NCBI RefSeq assembly: GCF_002849225.1
Contig: NZ_PKMC01000003.1
Location: 377,165 to 441,164 of the forward strand
From: Actinomyces sp. UMB0138
GTDB lineage: Bacteria; Bacillota; Negativicutes; Veillonellales; Veillonellaceae
Direction of reading: 5' to 3'
DNA length: 64,000 nucleotides
Shown here: in pieces, positions 51,581 through 61,449 of the stretch
How positions within the stretch are numbered: the first letter of the stretch is position 1
Layout of the letters: the number at the start of each line of letters is the position of its first letter
Position numbers and translations under genes: made by a program
The notes under the pieces: model-generated
What the model saw: the letters and a program-made list of their open reading frames with translations, nothing else
The model's database searches: none
Told to the model about the DNA's origin: nothing

Positions 51581-52531
51581 CTAGATTCCTTCGCCCCGCA
51601 ATACCGAGTCAACCCAGGCCCGAGCAGCTACAAAGTCCTGGTCCCTAGAACCAATCTCTACCTGGGTTTCCTGGTGGTCTGCACGCGGGTAGGAGCCGAT
51701 GAACCGGACCTTCTGACAATGCCTGTGCAGGCCGTTCAAGACCGCCTGTACGCGCTCTTCGCGCACGTGCCCTTCCAGGTCTACCGAGAATGAGTAGGTG
51801 CCCGGGTGCGCTGCCACCGGGCGGGACTCAATACGCGATAGATTCACTCCGCGGGCCTTCACCTGCTGCAGCATGGACAGCAGTGCGCCGGCCTCGTTAG
51901 AACGGAGCGTGATCTGCAGCGTCGTCTTATCCGCCCCGGTTGCCTGCCCAGGCACACCCGGCTTTGCCACCACTACGAAGCGGGTGCGTCCACCACGATT
52001 GTCCGCCACGTTTTCCTCCACAACTTCCAGCTGGTAGCGGGTGGCCGAAATGGCACTGCAGAGGGCGGCGTCGTAGCTGGCTTCGCCCTCGGCAAGCAGC
52101 TTTGCGCCCGCAGCGGTAGAGGTGGCTGGCACGTGCCGTACGCCCGGCAAATTTTCGGTAAGCCAGTTGCGACATTGCGCCCACGCATGAGGGTGGGTAC
52201 CTACGCGCTTGATCTCTTCGCGGGCAGTTCCCTTGCGCACGCACAGGGTGAAGCCGACAGGCACGTAGACCTCTCCCACGATGACTAGTGGGGAACCGTG
52301 CCCGAGCGAATCAATAGTGGCGTTTACCCCGCCCTCTACAGAATTTTCGATGGGGACAACAGCGCGGACCGCATCGCCGTTGCGGACCGCGTCCAGCGCC
52401 GCTTTTTCGCCCGTGCAGGGCAGCGCTTCGGCATCTTCTGGCAGCACCTGGCTGAGCGCCTGCTCACAAAATGTGCCGAAGGGGCCTAGGAATGCCCATC
52501 TTTGAGCGTTTGATTGCTGCTTTGCTGCCAT
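51581..52531 (-). CDS. pheA: Prephenate dehydratase
   Basis: Monofunctional prephenate dehydratase converting prephenate to phenylpyruvate for phenylalanine synthesis (316 aa). The catalytic domain shows FLGPFGTFCEQAL, VVPIENSVEGGV, STAAGAKLLAEG and the key GRTRFVVV (Thr-Arg-Phe). An ACT regulatory domain (GALLSMLQQVKARGVNLSRI, then ESRP) follows, binding phenylalanine. There is no chorismate mutase domain. It lies just upstream of murT on the same strand with a 41-base gap and is divergent from the large membrane protein gene. Confidence 0.96.
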   Translation of the reverse strand: MAAKQQSNAQRWAFLGPFGTFCEQALSQVLPEDAEALPCTGEKAALDAVRNGDAVRAVVPIENSVEGGVNATIDSLGHGSPLVIVGEVYVPVGFTLCVRKGTAREEIKRVGTHPHAWAQCRNWLTENLPGVRHVPATSTAAGAKLLAEGEASYDAALCSAISATRYQLEVVEENVADNRGGRTRFVVVAKPGVPGQATGADKTTLQITLRSNEAGALLSMLQQVKARGVNLSRIESRPVAAHPGTYSFSVDLEGHVREERVQAVLNGLHRHCQKVRFIGSYPRADHQETQVEIGSRDQDFVAARAWVDSVLRGEGI

Positions 52532-52585
52532 GGTTGCCGCCTTTCCTATCAGTGTTTTAAAAAGATACTCGACTAAAGTTGAACC

Positions 52586-55500
52586 ATGATTTCTTGCCCG
52601 CCTGTAGAAACCAAGGTCAAGACAGCCATCGTGGCTTTGGTGCTTGGCTTGCTCGCGGTATTGCTTCCGGGGCAGGCCGTTGCAGAGCCTTCCCCCCTAC
52701 TGCGCCAGCACGGGCACCTGGTTGTGCTTGGCACCTCCGGGCTGCGCTGGCAGGACGTAGATTTTTCCGACCCTGCCTCGCGTCCGTTCGCAAAATTTGC
52801 CGAAGAGGGCGTGGTGGCGAATTTGGTAACGCGTTCAACCGCCGCCGTGTCTTGCCCGGCCGACGGGTGGCTGTCGCTTGGCGCCGGGCAGCGGGCAACC
52901 ATCTCTAGGCGTAGCGGCAAATGCGCGTTCCCGCAAGTACGGGACCAACAGGTACAGGGATGGAAGCAGCTCACTGCGGACGTGATACCGGCCGGGCAGG
53001 TGGGCCTCGGGTACTTGCAGGCGGCCCTGGCACAGGATCGCAAATCGGCGGTTGCAGTTGGCCCGGGCGCGGCATTGGCGCTGGCCGACAAGGACGGAAA
53101 GCTAGCTCGGCCGGTGTTGCGGAACACGGGCAATTTAGCGGACACGGTGTCCACTGCCGCGCGGGAAAACCATGTGACCGTGGTGGATACCGGCGCGGTT
53201 GATCCGGCCAATCCGCCGCAGGTTACTGGCCAGCTAAATCCCACCCCGCAAGGGGGTTACCCGCAGTTGGATCAGAAGGCAAGCGATCGCGTCCAGGTGA
53301 GGGCGAAGGTGCGCCAGCTCTCGCAGATCGTGAAGGCCCTGCCCGAAGGCACCCAGGTGATTATTGCTTCTTTGGCCGAGGGCAACCAAGTACCCCACCT
53401 GCAACTGCTGGCGATGCAGGCGGACGCGTTTGCCCCCGGGCTAGCAAAGTCGGGTTCGCTGCGCCGCGACGGGCTGGTACAAACAGCAGACCTAACGCAG
53501 ACGATTCTGCAATCCATAGGGGCCACCCCCGCCGAGAATTCTCCGGGGGCTACCGTGTGGACCGCCGGACGCAGCGGCAAAATAGACTTCCCAGATCGCA
53601 TCGCCAGCCTGCTGGATCGATCTGTAAAAACTGACACGGCTAGGGTCACCCAGCCGGCATTCTTCATCCTGTGGTTCACGCTAGCCGGGGTAACCATCTT
53701 GATCGGATTGGCCAGGTATTTCAGGCGGTCCAAAGGCCGGGCAATAGAGAAAGTGCCCACCGTCCTCGCCCAGCTAACAGCTGCCATCCCGGTTGCTTCA
53801 CTGCTTGCCAACCTGCTTCCTACCTGGCGTTTCGATACCAATTCCACCGCGAGCGCAGTGGTCATCTCCCTTACTTGCCTAGTAGTGGTGGCGGCAGTGC
53901 TAGTAGCACTTGCGCACGGGGTGGCGCGGTGGCTTCGCCCTCATATCCCCCAGTCCGTGGCCAGGCCGCTTAACGCGCCCGTAGTATTGGCGGCCATTAC
54001 CCTGGTGGTCTTCGCGTGGGTGATCGCTAGTCGCGCTCCCTTGCAGCTAGATTCTGCAACGGGCACCACCACCATTGCGGGCAACCGCTTCTACGGTTCC
54101 GGCAACACCGAGTTCACGCTGATGGCCGTCTGTTTCGTGATCCTGGCAGCGTGGAGCGGAAGCGCGCTTTTTGCCGCCGTCCTGGGGCTGGCGCTGGCTG
54201 TTATAGACGGCTTTCCTACCATGGGCGCCGACTTCGGTGGCCCACCCGCAATCCTGTTCGTTACCGTGCTGCTGTCCACCTGGCTGCGGGGGAAGAAGGT
54301 GCGCCTACGCCACCTGCTGCTTGCGGTGGTGGCCGCCTTCGCGGGTACCGCCCTCTTTGCGGTCATTGACTATTTGCAGGCCCCTCAGGCGCGCACTCAC
54401 CTGGGTCGCTTCGTTGCCACCGTTATCGAGGGCGGAGCCTGGCCAATTGTGCAGCGCAAAGCCCACGCTGCGTGGCTTACCGTAGCAGGATCGGCAGGGA
54501 CCCTAGTTGCGGCTTGCCTTTTTGTGATAGCTATCGGCTGCATTGCAGTGGTGCTGTATTCGCCGCGGTTCAGCACGCGCGTGTCTGCCTACCACCGCAA
54601 TGTCCTTCTTTCGGCCACGATACTGCTGGTCATTGCCTCGCTGAGCAACGACTCGGGAATGCTGATTCTGACCATCGGGCTACTGCTAGTAGGGGTACTT
54701 ATCTGCGGGGGGCTGTTCAGGATGGCTCTCACTTTGCCAGCAAGAAAAACCAGTTTTATTCGCCTGCCCGCAACCCGCAGGTGGCCTCGGCGCCTGGGGC
54801 TGGCCCTGGTCTGCACGGCCCTTTTGGGGGCTACGCTGGCGGCTATCACTGCGAGCCCCTCAGATGCCAACACTCACCAAATCCCGAAGGCAGGCCGCGC
54901 ACCGGTCGTAGCCGTGTTTACCGAGGGGATCCGGTGGGAAAAGGTCACTGCCCGCACAGCCCCCAGCTTGTACGAGCGGGCGGCATCCGGCAGCTCCGCC
55001 AACCTGGTGCCGTTAGCCCTGTCTGGCCCCTCCTGTCCCATCGATTCCTGGCTGACTTTGAATGCCGGCCAGAGGGCGTGGCGCAATTCCCTGGGCGGGT
55101 ACGAGATTTGTAGTTCGCTGCAGCAGCTGCCCGAGGCCGACGCTGCCTCCTCCAGGCCTGCTCTGCGGCGGTGGGGCTACTATTCGAAAGCCATGGCCCA
55201 GATGACCAACAAACCCACGCTGGGCGCCTTGGGCGAGGCCGTTACTGCGCACAACCTGCGCGCCCGCGCCATCGGCAACGGGGCGGGAGTCGCCCTCGCC
55301 AACGCCAAGGGCATCCCGCAAGGAACCCTGGTAAAAGCGCCAGCAAACAGCCAAGAGCTGGCAGCAACCGTTGCGAAGGACCTGGGCACATACGACCTGA
55401 CAGTGGTGGACGCTAACGCTATCAGTACGGTGCAAAACCCTGATCGCGCAGCGGCAGCGACCCGCCGAGCCATCCGTAACGCGAAAGAAGAAACTGGTGA

Positions 55501-57244
55501 AGAACCCACCGAGGTGCAGGTACGTCCCGAGTTGCGCTCCCTAGACAATCCCGAAGTAAGCGTTGGGTCTAAGCCAGATGTCGAGGACGCAGCCGAAGTT
55601 CCCGAAACAGCGTTCTCGATCAAAACCGACCAAGAAGCCTCGACCGATGCGCAGCGGGCAAAACTGGTAGAGAAGCAAGGCGAGCGGCAGCTGGCCCGTC
55701 TCGAAGCCGTAGTAAAAGCCATCCCAAAGGATGCACGCCTCATAGTTGTTTCATCGGCAGATTTCGGAGTGCGCTCGTACATGCAAACTGCCGTCTTGGC
55801 TGGTCCCGGCGTGAGCCCGGCCAAGCAGGGTGGGCTAGCCCGCTCGTCCTCGGTACGGCAGCGCGGCATCGTGCAGCTGCCAGATGTGGCGGCAACAGTG
55901 GGCGACTGGTTGGGCTTTGACATGCCCGGCGCCGGGTCTGCCATCACCAACCAGATTGCCCTGGGCGATGAGTCCATGAATGTGCGCCACGCCTTCCTAA
56001 CCGACCAGGCCGATAGGGCTTTCGCAATGCGCGACGCGCGCGCTAACTTCTACGGGATGCTGGTGACCTGCACGGTAACGATCATCCTGGTGTTGGCCGT
56101 GCTCGCGCTAGGGGTTGGCGCAGGCTTCCACATCGCCAGGTTCTGGCGCGCCCTGTTGCGGTTTAGTTGTTTGACCGTCGCGTCCATTCCCTTGGCCACC
56201 TTGGCGCTCTCTGCCTTCTGCTGGTGGCACTTCCAGGACACGCACGCAGCCCTGAACGGAGGCAGTCTAGCCCTGGCAGCGCTCTTGGCGGCGGCCACTC
56301 TTGCCGGGCCGTGGCGGCAGGCAGGCGCTCCCGCCCTGGTCATTGCAGGGGCTACCGCGTTCGCGATCGCACTAGACGTAATTACTGGCACGCGCGCATT
56401 GATCGATTCCCCGTTCGGCTTCAACTCTCTGGCGGCAGCGCGCTATTACGGGGTCGGAAACGAGACCTTCTCGCTACTTAGCGTGGGCACCATCCTCCTT
56501 GCCGGGTGGGTAGGCAGCCAATTTTGCAAGCAGTGGGTAAAGACCGTGGCCGTACTAGGCGTATGCGCCCTCTTCTTATACGTTGACGCGGCCCCCTCAG
56601 TGGGCGCCGATTTTGGCGGAATACTAGCATTTATTCCCGGCATTGCAGTGCTGGTAATCCTGATCGGCGGGTACCGATTGCGCTGGCGGTGGGTAGTTCC
56701 CATTGCACTGGCAATGGTTGGCGGAGCCGGCCTAGTTGCCCTACTGGATTGGATGCGTCCGGCCTCCTCCCGCACCCACCTGGGCCGGTTCGTACAATCC
56801 ACCCTAGATGGGGACATGCTGCCCATCATTGTTGGAAAGCTGCAAACCAATTTGCGCCTACTGAGCGTCTCTACCCTGCGCTGGGTGGTAGTGGCCGCCC
56901 TCGTCGCGGTGGCAGTATGGCTGTGCTACACCTACCCGCGGTTGCGCGGAAGAAAGGCGCACCTGCCACAACAGATTACGTGGATGGTAGACAAAGCAGC
57001 CGTGAAGATCGCGAAACTCGCTGGCTGCGCCATTCCTAACACCGGAACGCGGATGCGCCTACGTGCACTGCCCAAGTGGGTTCACCCCTGCGCGTGGGCA
57101 CTCCTAACCACGCAGGCGATGGCCTTCGCTCTAAATGATTCGGGAATCGTTCTGCCAGGGGTGGCGGCAATCATGGCAATCCCGGCAGCAGCGGACACCA
57201 TCTTGGATGCGCTAGTGCGAAACGACTACCTGGAACGCACCTGA
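52586..57244 (+). CDS. 1552-residue membrane protein with internally duplicated AlkP-like ectodomain + membrane unit
   Basis: Very large envelope protein made of two similar halves. Each begins with an extracellular domain that resembles the alkaline-phosphatase-like superfamily: half 1 (from ~41) has HLVVLGTSGLRWQDV and AAVSCPADGWLSLGAGQRA; half 2 (from ~770) has PVVAVFTEGIRWEKV and SGPSCPIDSWLTLNAGQRA. Each is followed by a multi-helix membrane domain with shared RFYGSGNTEFTL / RYYGVGNETFSL, MGADFGG / VGADFGG and RTHLGRFV / RTHLGRFV blocks. A signal peptide-like segment (AIVALVLGLLAVLLPGQAVA) starts the protein. Relatives I recall carry one unit; a fusion of two in one frame is unusual. Metal-ligand motifs of true alkaline phosphatases are not evident. 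It lies among cell-wall genes; function unknown. Confidence 0.82.
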   Translation: MISCPPVETKVKTAIVALVLGLLAVLLPGQAVAEPSPLLRQHGHLVVLGTSGLRWQDVDFSDPASRPFAKFAEEGVVANLVTRSTAAVSCPADGWLSLGAGQRATISRRSGKCAFPQVRDQQVQGWKQLTADVIPAGQVGLGYLQAALAQDRKSAVAVGPGAALALADKDGKLARPVLRNTGNLADTVSTAARENHVTVVDTGAVDPANPPQVTGQLNPTPQGGYPQLDQKASDRVQVRAKVRQLSQIVKALPEGTQVIIASLAEGNQVPHLQLLAMQADAFAPGLAKSGSLRRDGLVQTADLTQTILQSIGATPAENSPGATVWTAGRSGKIDFPDRIASLLDRSVKTDTARVTQPAFFILWFTLAGVTILIGLARYFRRSKGRAIEKVPTVLAQLTAAIPVASLLANLLPTWRFDTNSTASAVVISLTCLVVVAAVLVALAHGVARWLRPHIPQSVARPLNAPVVLAAITLVVFAWVIASRAPLQLDSATGTTTIAGNRFYGSGNTEFTLMAVCFVILAAWSGSALFAAVLGLALAVIDGFPTMGADFGGPPAILFVTVLLSTWLRGKKVRLRHLLLAVVAAFAGTALFAVIDYLQAPQARTHLGRFVATVIEGGAWPIVQRKAHAAWLTVAGSAGTLVAACLFVIAIGCIAVVLYSPRFSTRVSAYHRNVLLSATILLVIASLSNDSGMLILTIGLLLVGVLICGGLFRMALTLPARKTSFIRLPATRRWPRRLGLALVCTALLGATLAAITASPSDANTHQIPKAGRAPVVAVFTEGIRWEKVTARTAPSLYERAASGSSANLVPLALSGPSCPIDSWLTLNAGQRAWRNSLGGYEICSSLQQLPEADAASSRPALRRWGYYSKAMAQMTNKPTLGALGEAVTAHNLRARAIGNGAGVALANAKGIPQGTLVKAPANSQELAATVAKDLGTYDLTVVDANAISTVQNPDRAAAATRRAIRNAKEETGEEPTEVQVRPELRSLDNPEVSVGSKPDVEDAAEVPETAFSIKTDQEASTDAQRAKLVEKQGERQLARLEAVVKAIPKDARLIVVSSADFGVRSYMQTAVLAGPGVSPAKQGGLARSSSVRQRGIVQLPDVAATVGDWLGFDMPGAGSAITNQIALGDESMNVRHAFLTDQADRAFAMRDARANFYGMLVTCTVTIILVLAVLALGVGAGFHIARFWRALLRFSCLTVASIPLATLALSAFCWWHFQDTHAALNGGSLALAALLAAATLAGPWRQAGAPALVIAGATAFAIALDVITGTRALIDSPFGFNSLAAARYYGVGNETFSLLSVGTILLAGWVGSQFCKQWVKTVAVLGVCALFLYVDAAPSVGADFGGILAFIPGIAVLVILIGGYRLRWRWVVPIALAMVGGAGLVALLDWMRPASSRTHLGRFVQSTLDGDMLPIIVGKLQTNLRLLSVSTLRWVVVAALVAVAVWLCYTYPRLRGRKAHLPQQITWMVDKAAVKIAKLAGCAIPNTGTRMRLRALPKWVHPCAWALLTTQAMAFALNDSGIVLPGVAAIMAIPAAADTILDALVRNDYLERT

Positions 57245-58014
57245 TAGGGCTGGAAATCGCGCTGCATGCGCTGCGATGCAGCATAATTTTCCGGCTTCAA
57301 GTAGTACCCTTCCAGGCGCAGCCGCACAGTGGCTACCTTTACGTCCCGGTACTGGCCTAGCCGGTGCAGCTGCCCGCGCAAATCGTTGCCAGTAGGGCGA
57401 TGAGAGATGTTGCAGGGCACTTCCAGTGCGGTGTAGCCGGCCCCCAAAACCGAAATAGTCAGCGCGGTTTCTACCGCCCACCCGCTAGAGAGCGGTTGGG
57501 CAGCATCAAAGGCCTCCCGAGTAATACAACGCTGCCCCGACAGCGGCTGGGTGGGACGCCACCCCACCGCACATTCGATCGAGTTGCGGGCCAGGCCGGT
57601 AACAAATCCCCGCCCACCAGCGCCAGGCTGAGGGGGAAGAACCGCGATCGCCATGTCGCAGCGGCCCTGATTTACGGCCTCGACAAGAGGCGTAGTTTCG
57701 GCAGCAGATTCGCCCAGATCAGCGTCAATAAAAAGAAGTAGGTGCGGCTCCGCGCCCTCGGCATCGTGCATCGCCACAATGTTGGCGCCCGTCTCCATGG
57801 CCGAAGCCTTGCCACGGTTCACCGTGTGTCGCACCGTAGCTGCGCCAGCATGACGGGCCACCTGCTGCGTGTCGTCGGAAGAACCGTCATCGACCACAAC
57901 AATCAGGTCGACCCCAGGAATAGCTTTGCAAGCCCGCACGGTACCGGCTATCCGGTCCTGTTCATCTTTAGCTGGGATTACAACCGCAACCTTGCGAGTT
58001 TGTGTGTCAGACAC
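57226..58014 (-). CDS. Family 2 glycosyltransferase
   Basis: GT-A fold glycosyltransferase, 262 aa, cytosolic or membrane-associated without obvious helices. VAVVIPAKDEQDRIAGTV opens the nucleotide-sugar domain, with VVVDDGSSDDTQQVA and the DxD-type LLFIDADLGES. The start is GTG at 58014 with AGGAG five bases upstream; a longer frame to 58095 lacks support. It converges on the giant membrane protein, and the coding ends overlap by 19 bases. Such GT2 enzymes in actinobacteria often build lipid-linked sugars or cell-wall glycans; acceptor unknown. Confidence 0.88.
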   Translation of the reverse strand: MSDTQTRKVAVVIPAKDEQDRIAGTVRACKAIPGVDLIVVVDDGSSDDTQQVARHAGAATVRHTVNRGKASAMETGANIVAMHDAEGAEPHLLLFIDADLGESAAETTPLVEAVNQGRCDMAIAVLPPQPGAGGRGFVTGLARNSIECAVGWRPTQPLSGQRCITREAFDAAQPLSSGWAVETALTISVLGAGYTALEVPCNISHRPTGNDLRGQLHRLGQYRDVKVATVRLRLEGYYLKPENYAASQRMQRDFQPYQVRSR

Positions 58015-58194
58015 TCGATCTCCTGGCCTTTTATTGTCTGCGCGAATGGGCGTTACCAAGTGTAGACCAGTACCGGGAGGTGTCCCACACGGCATAAAAT
58101 CTACGTAGTCATTTTACATAAAAATTGCAAAGAAACCACATCGCAGCCGGGGCAAAGATAGGGAAAATAGACTGCGCCAGGTACCCTATTTACC

Positions 58195-59112
58195 ATGAGT
58201 AAAAAGTCACGCCGCAAGGCTAAGTACGCGGCCCGCCGGGCCCAAATCGACGCCCTCGTTGCCGAAAATGAGAAGAAGGCCCCGAAGCAAGAGGCCTTCA
58301 CCGTAGAATTCAACGAACGCCCCTTCGCTGGTTTTGCTCGCGAGATCGAGCTGGTTGCCATGCGCGAGATCCTGCCCGCAGCCACCTTGCAGGTGACTGC
58401 TAAGGACACTCCGATCATCCTTTGCACCATGCTTCCCCGCAACGCGCAGGCACTGATTCACGACGACGGCACCATCAAGGTGGCCCTGAATACCCGCAAC
58501 CGCAGTGGGGATGCCGCCCACGACCTGGCCTTGGTCATTGACCGGGCACTGCAGGCACAGCCTGGATCAACCATTGAAGGCTTGGACCCGCGCACCGAGG
58601 CGCCGGCTCTGACCGATCTGCTTGATCCCGCCGAGATGGGCACCTTCACCCTGCACAACGATTTCGAGTTCTGGCTAGACGACGCCACCGAACGCACCCC
58701 CGAGGTGCAGCACGCCATTGAAGAATCCGCCGATTCTATCGTGCAGATGGGCGAAGTTGCGGGCAACCGCGGCGCCTACTGGGCCGACATGACCCACCCG
58801 TTCCTGCGGTGGGTGCTGTCTGAAGAGGAAGAGGACGTGCTGAACGCCCTCGCCCGGCTGCGCGCGGCAGGCAAGCTGAACGTTGGCGAAGGCAGCGAAT
58901 TCATTGGGGCCTTCCGCGCCTGCGGTCTAGTCGCTCCCGTATTCCAGCTTTCCGACGAGGTCGAAATCGACCACCTGAGTGCAGACCTAGCCGAACCGCT
59001 AGATGCGCTTCGCAAGGGACTAGACGCGGCTCTGAAGGATGCCTCCAACCTGACCGACGCCGAAAGGCGTGCCAAGGCTGGTATCGTCTCGCGGCAGGTA
59101 TCGCTGCGCTAA
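58195..59112 (+). CDS. DUF5926-family protein
   Basis: A 305-aa soluble protein starting MSKKSRRKAKYAARRAQ, a basic head, with later PFAGFAREIELVAMREILPA, LTDLLDPAEMGTFTLHNDFE and FWLDDATERTPEV blocks. This matches DUF5926, conserved in Actinobacteria and sometimes mislabelled as topoisomerase. Function is unknown. The region upstream (58096-58194) is AT-rich and divergent to the glycosyltransferase, so promoters for both lie there. A perfect terminator follows. Confidence 0.85.
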   Translation: MSKKSRRKAKYAARRAQIDALVAENEKKAPKQEAFTVEFNERPFAGFAREIELVAMREILPAATLQVTAKDTPIILCTMLPRNAQALIHDDGTIKVALNTRNRSGDAAHDLALVIDRALQAQPGSTIEGLDPRTEAPALTDLLDPAEMGTFTLHNDFEFWLDDATERTPEVQHAIEESADSIVQMGEVAGNRGAYWADMTHPFLRWVLSEEEEDVLNALARLRAAGKLNVGEGSEFIGAFRACGLVAPVFQLSDEVEIDHLSADLAEPLDALRKGLDAALKDASNLTDAERRAKAGIVSRQVSLR

Positions 59113-59132
59113 TAAACAGCAAAAACGCAACG

Positions 59133-59166
59133 TGGAGGCGGACCTACGGGTCCGCCTCCATTTTCT
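59133..59166 (+). terminator. Rho-independent terminator of the DUF5926 gene
   Basis: TGGAGGCGGACC (59133-59144) pairs perfectly with GGTCCGCCTCCA (59149-59160) around TACG, followed by TTTTCT. A classical strong terminator. Confidence 0.95.
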
Positions 59167-59241
59167 GAGAATCTAGTCCGTCTAATGAAATAGGCCGAAA
59201 TATCGCAGGCTTTTGCCAGGTTTGGCGTGCACAATAGGAGT

Positions 59242-60915
59242 ATGCACGAAAGAGCTGGAACTAAAGCAACACCCGCAGACCTCATCAACGTCGACGAAGT
59301 CCTCTCCGCCTACTACGACATAGTGCCTGATCCTAATAACCCAGATCAGCAAGTCGTATTCGGCACCTCGGGGCACCGCGGCTCCTCTCTTGATGGAGCT
59401 TTCAACGAAGCCCACATTGTTGCCACCACCGCGGCAATTGTCGAATACCGCAAGGAACACGGCATCAACGGCCCTCTTTTCATTGGCCGCGACACGCACG
59501 CCCTGTCCGAACCGGCCTGGCGCACCGCCCTGCAAGTACTTGTTGCGGCAGGAGTCACCGTCCGCATCGACTCCCGCGATTCTTACACTCCCACCCCCGC
59601 CGTCTCGCACGCGATCCTGCATGCCAACGGAGCAAATAGCAGGCACGGGGTGCGTACCGACGGGAACGGGCTGGCTGACGGCATCGTGGTTACGCCCTCG
59701 CACAACCCGCCCCGCGACGGAGGCTTCAAGTACAACCCGCCTACTGGCGGCCCGGCAGACACCGACGCGACCGGTCCCATCGCGGACCGCGCTAACGAAC
59801 TGCTAGCTGACTGGCAATCCATTCCCCGCATTCCGGCAGACGAAGTCCTTTCCGATGCGCACGTGGAACGCTACGACTACCTGGGTTCGTACGTAGACGA
59901 TCTAGCTTCGATCATTGACATGGACGCCATTCGCGACGCTGGCATCCGCATCGGCGCTGACCCGCTCGGCGGCGCTTCCGTAGACTACTGGGCCGCTATT
60001 GCCGAGAAGTATGCGCTAGACCTGACCGTAGTAAACCCCACCGTCGATCCCACCTGGTCTTTCATGACCCTGGACTGGGACGGCAAGATCCGCATGGACT
60101 GCTCTTCGCCCTCGGCAATGGCATCGCTGCTAAACGCGATGACTCCCGACAAGGATGGGCACACCCCATACGACATTGCGACCGGCAACGACGCAGATTC
60201 CGACCGCCACGGCATTGTCACCGCTGATGGGCTCATGAATCCGAACCACTACCTGGCCGTAGCGATCGAATACCTTTACACGCATCGGCCGCAGTGGTCT
60301 GCCGACTGCGCGGTTGGCAAAACCTTGGTTTCCTCCAGGTTGATCGACCAGGTGGCCGCCAACTTGGGGCGCAACCTGATCGAGGTACCAGTAGGCTTCA
60401 AGTACTTCGTGCCCGGCCTGCTAGATGGCAGCATTGGCTTTGGCGGCGAAGAGTCCGCGGGAGCCTCATTCCTGCGCCGCAACGGCGAGGTGTGGTCCAC
60501 TGACAAGGACGGCATCATCATGGCGCTGCTGGCATCCGAAATTTTGGCTGTTACTGGGAAGACGCCCTCGCAGCTTCACAAGGAACAGGTAGAGCGCTTC
60601 GGGAAGCCTTCCTACGCGCGCGTTGATGCTGCGGCTACCAAGGAACAGAAGGCCAAGCTGAAGGCGCTTTCGCCTCAGGATGTGGCAGCTGACGAGCTTG
60701 CTGGCGAGCCCATCACCGCCAAATTGGTGAAGGCTCCAGGCAACGACGCTCCCATTGGCGGACTGAAGGTAACTACAAGGAACGCGTGGTTCGCTGCGCG
60801 GCCTTCCGGCACCGAGGACGTGTACAAGGTTTATGCTGAATCGTTCCTAGGGGACGATCACCTGAAGCAGGTTCAAGCAGCCGCCCAGGAAGTAGTCGCC
60901 GCGGCGCTAAAGTAA
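59242..60915 (+). CDS. pgm: Phosphoglucomutase (alpha-D-glucose phosphate-specific)
   Basis: Interconverts glucose-1-phosphate and glucose-6-phosphate, linking glycogen/galactose metabolism with glycolysis (557 aa). [17 protein letters not shown], the phosphoserine loop [14 protein letters not shown], the metal loop [13 protein letters not shown], the sugar-binding [11 protein letters not shown] and the phosphate-binding [13 protein letters not shown] are all present. The start at 59242 ([17 protein letters not shown]) matches the family beginning; AGGAG is only one base away, so a GTG at 59227 is an alternative. It stands alone after a terminator. Confidence 0.95.
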   Translation: MHERAGTKATPADLINVDEVLSAYYDIVPDPNNPDQQVVFGTSGHRGSSLDGAFNEAHIVATTAAIVEYRKEHGINGPLFIGRDTHALSEPAWRTALQVLVAAGVTVRIDSRDSYTPTPAVSHAILHANGANSRHGVRTDGNGLADGIVVTPSHNPPRDGGFKYNPPTGGPADTDATGPIADRANELLADWQSIPRIPADEVLSDAHVERYDYLGSYVDDLASIIDMDAIRDAGIRIGADPLGGASVDYWAAIAEKYALDLTVVNPTVDPTWSFMTLDWDGKIRMDCSSPSAMASLLNAMTPDKDGHTPYDIATGNDADSDRHGIVTADGLMNPNHYLAVAIEYLYTHRPQWSADCAVGKTLVSSRLIDQVAANLGRNLIEVPVGFKYFVPGLLDGSIGFGGEESAGASFLRRNGEVWSTDKDGIIMALLASEILAVTGKTPSQLHKEQVERFGKPSYARVDAAATKEQKAKLKALSPQDVAADELAGEPITAKLVKAPGNDAPIGGLKVTTRNAWFAARPSGTEDVYKVYAESFLGDDHLKQVQAAAQEVVAAALK

Positions 60916-60965
60916 ACTGGCTGGGCCTTTAGCCTTCCAGTGCCCTCTAACTTTTAAGGAGAGTC

Positions 60966-61331
60966 ATGGCAACCCAAGAACTGACCATTGAAAACTTCCC
61001 ACAGATTGTCGAAAAAGGCATTGTGTTCATCGATTTCTGGGCTACCTGGTGTGGCCCGTGCCGGCAGTTCTCGCCGATCTACGACAAGGTATCCGAGAAG
61101 CACCCGGATATTGTGTTCGGCAAGGTAGACACCGATGCGCAGCAGGAACTGGCCGGGATGGCACAGGTACAGTCCATCCCAACCGTCATGGCATTCCGTG
61201 ACGGTGTGGGCGTATTCCGCACTGCGGGCGTCATGTCCGCTTCCGAGCTGGAAGCGATTATTCAGCAGGTACGCGACCTGGACATGGACAAGGTTCGCGC
61301 CGAGGCGGAGGCTGCCGAAGAGCAGGCTTAG
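60966..61331 (+). CDS. Thioredoxin-family protein
   Basis: Small dithiol oxidoreductase, 121 aa, with the active site W28-C29-G-P-C32 in IDFWATWCGPCRQFSPIY, the buried Asp23-like residue and the cis-Pro loop SIPTVMAF. No signal peptide, so cytosolic. A C-terminal extension of about 15 acidic/Ala residues is unusual for Trx1. AAGGAGAGTC precedes the ATG. It could reduce the thiol peroxidase encoded at 29780. Followed by a terminator. Confidence 0.93.
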   Translation: MATQELTIENFPQIVEKGIVFIDFWATWCGPCRQFSPIYDKVSEKHPDIVFGKVDTDAQQELAGMAQVQSIPTVMAFRDGVGVFRTAGVMSASELEAIIQQVRDLDMDKVRAEAEAAEEQA

Positions 61332-61347
61332 CCTCAGCAATACTTTC

Positions 61348-61398
61348 CGCCCGCCTGGACCCGGTCTTGTGACTGGTGAGCCCAGGCGGGCGTCTTGT
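61348..61398 (+). terminator. Terminator after thioredoxin gene
   Basis: CGCCCGCCTGG (61348-61358) pairs with CCAGGCGGGCG (61382-61392); the loop contains a small CGGTC/GACTG imperfect hairpin. TCTTGT follows, a short T-rich tail. Confidence 0.75.
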
Positions 61399-61449
61399 AT
61401 AAGGATGTTTTCCGTTCAGGGCGAAGGTGGCGTTCTGGGGAGTGATTGG

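Noticed and set aside
59221..59232. 12-mer TTTGGCGTGCAC shared by the pgm upstream region and the tRNA-Gly promoter (63795-63806)
   Set aside because: In the tRNA promoter it covers the -35 box, but in front of pgm the matching -10 position would fall inside the gene, so a shared promoter role is unlikely; probably chance.
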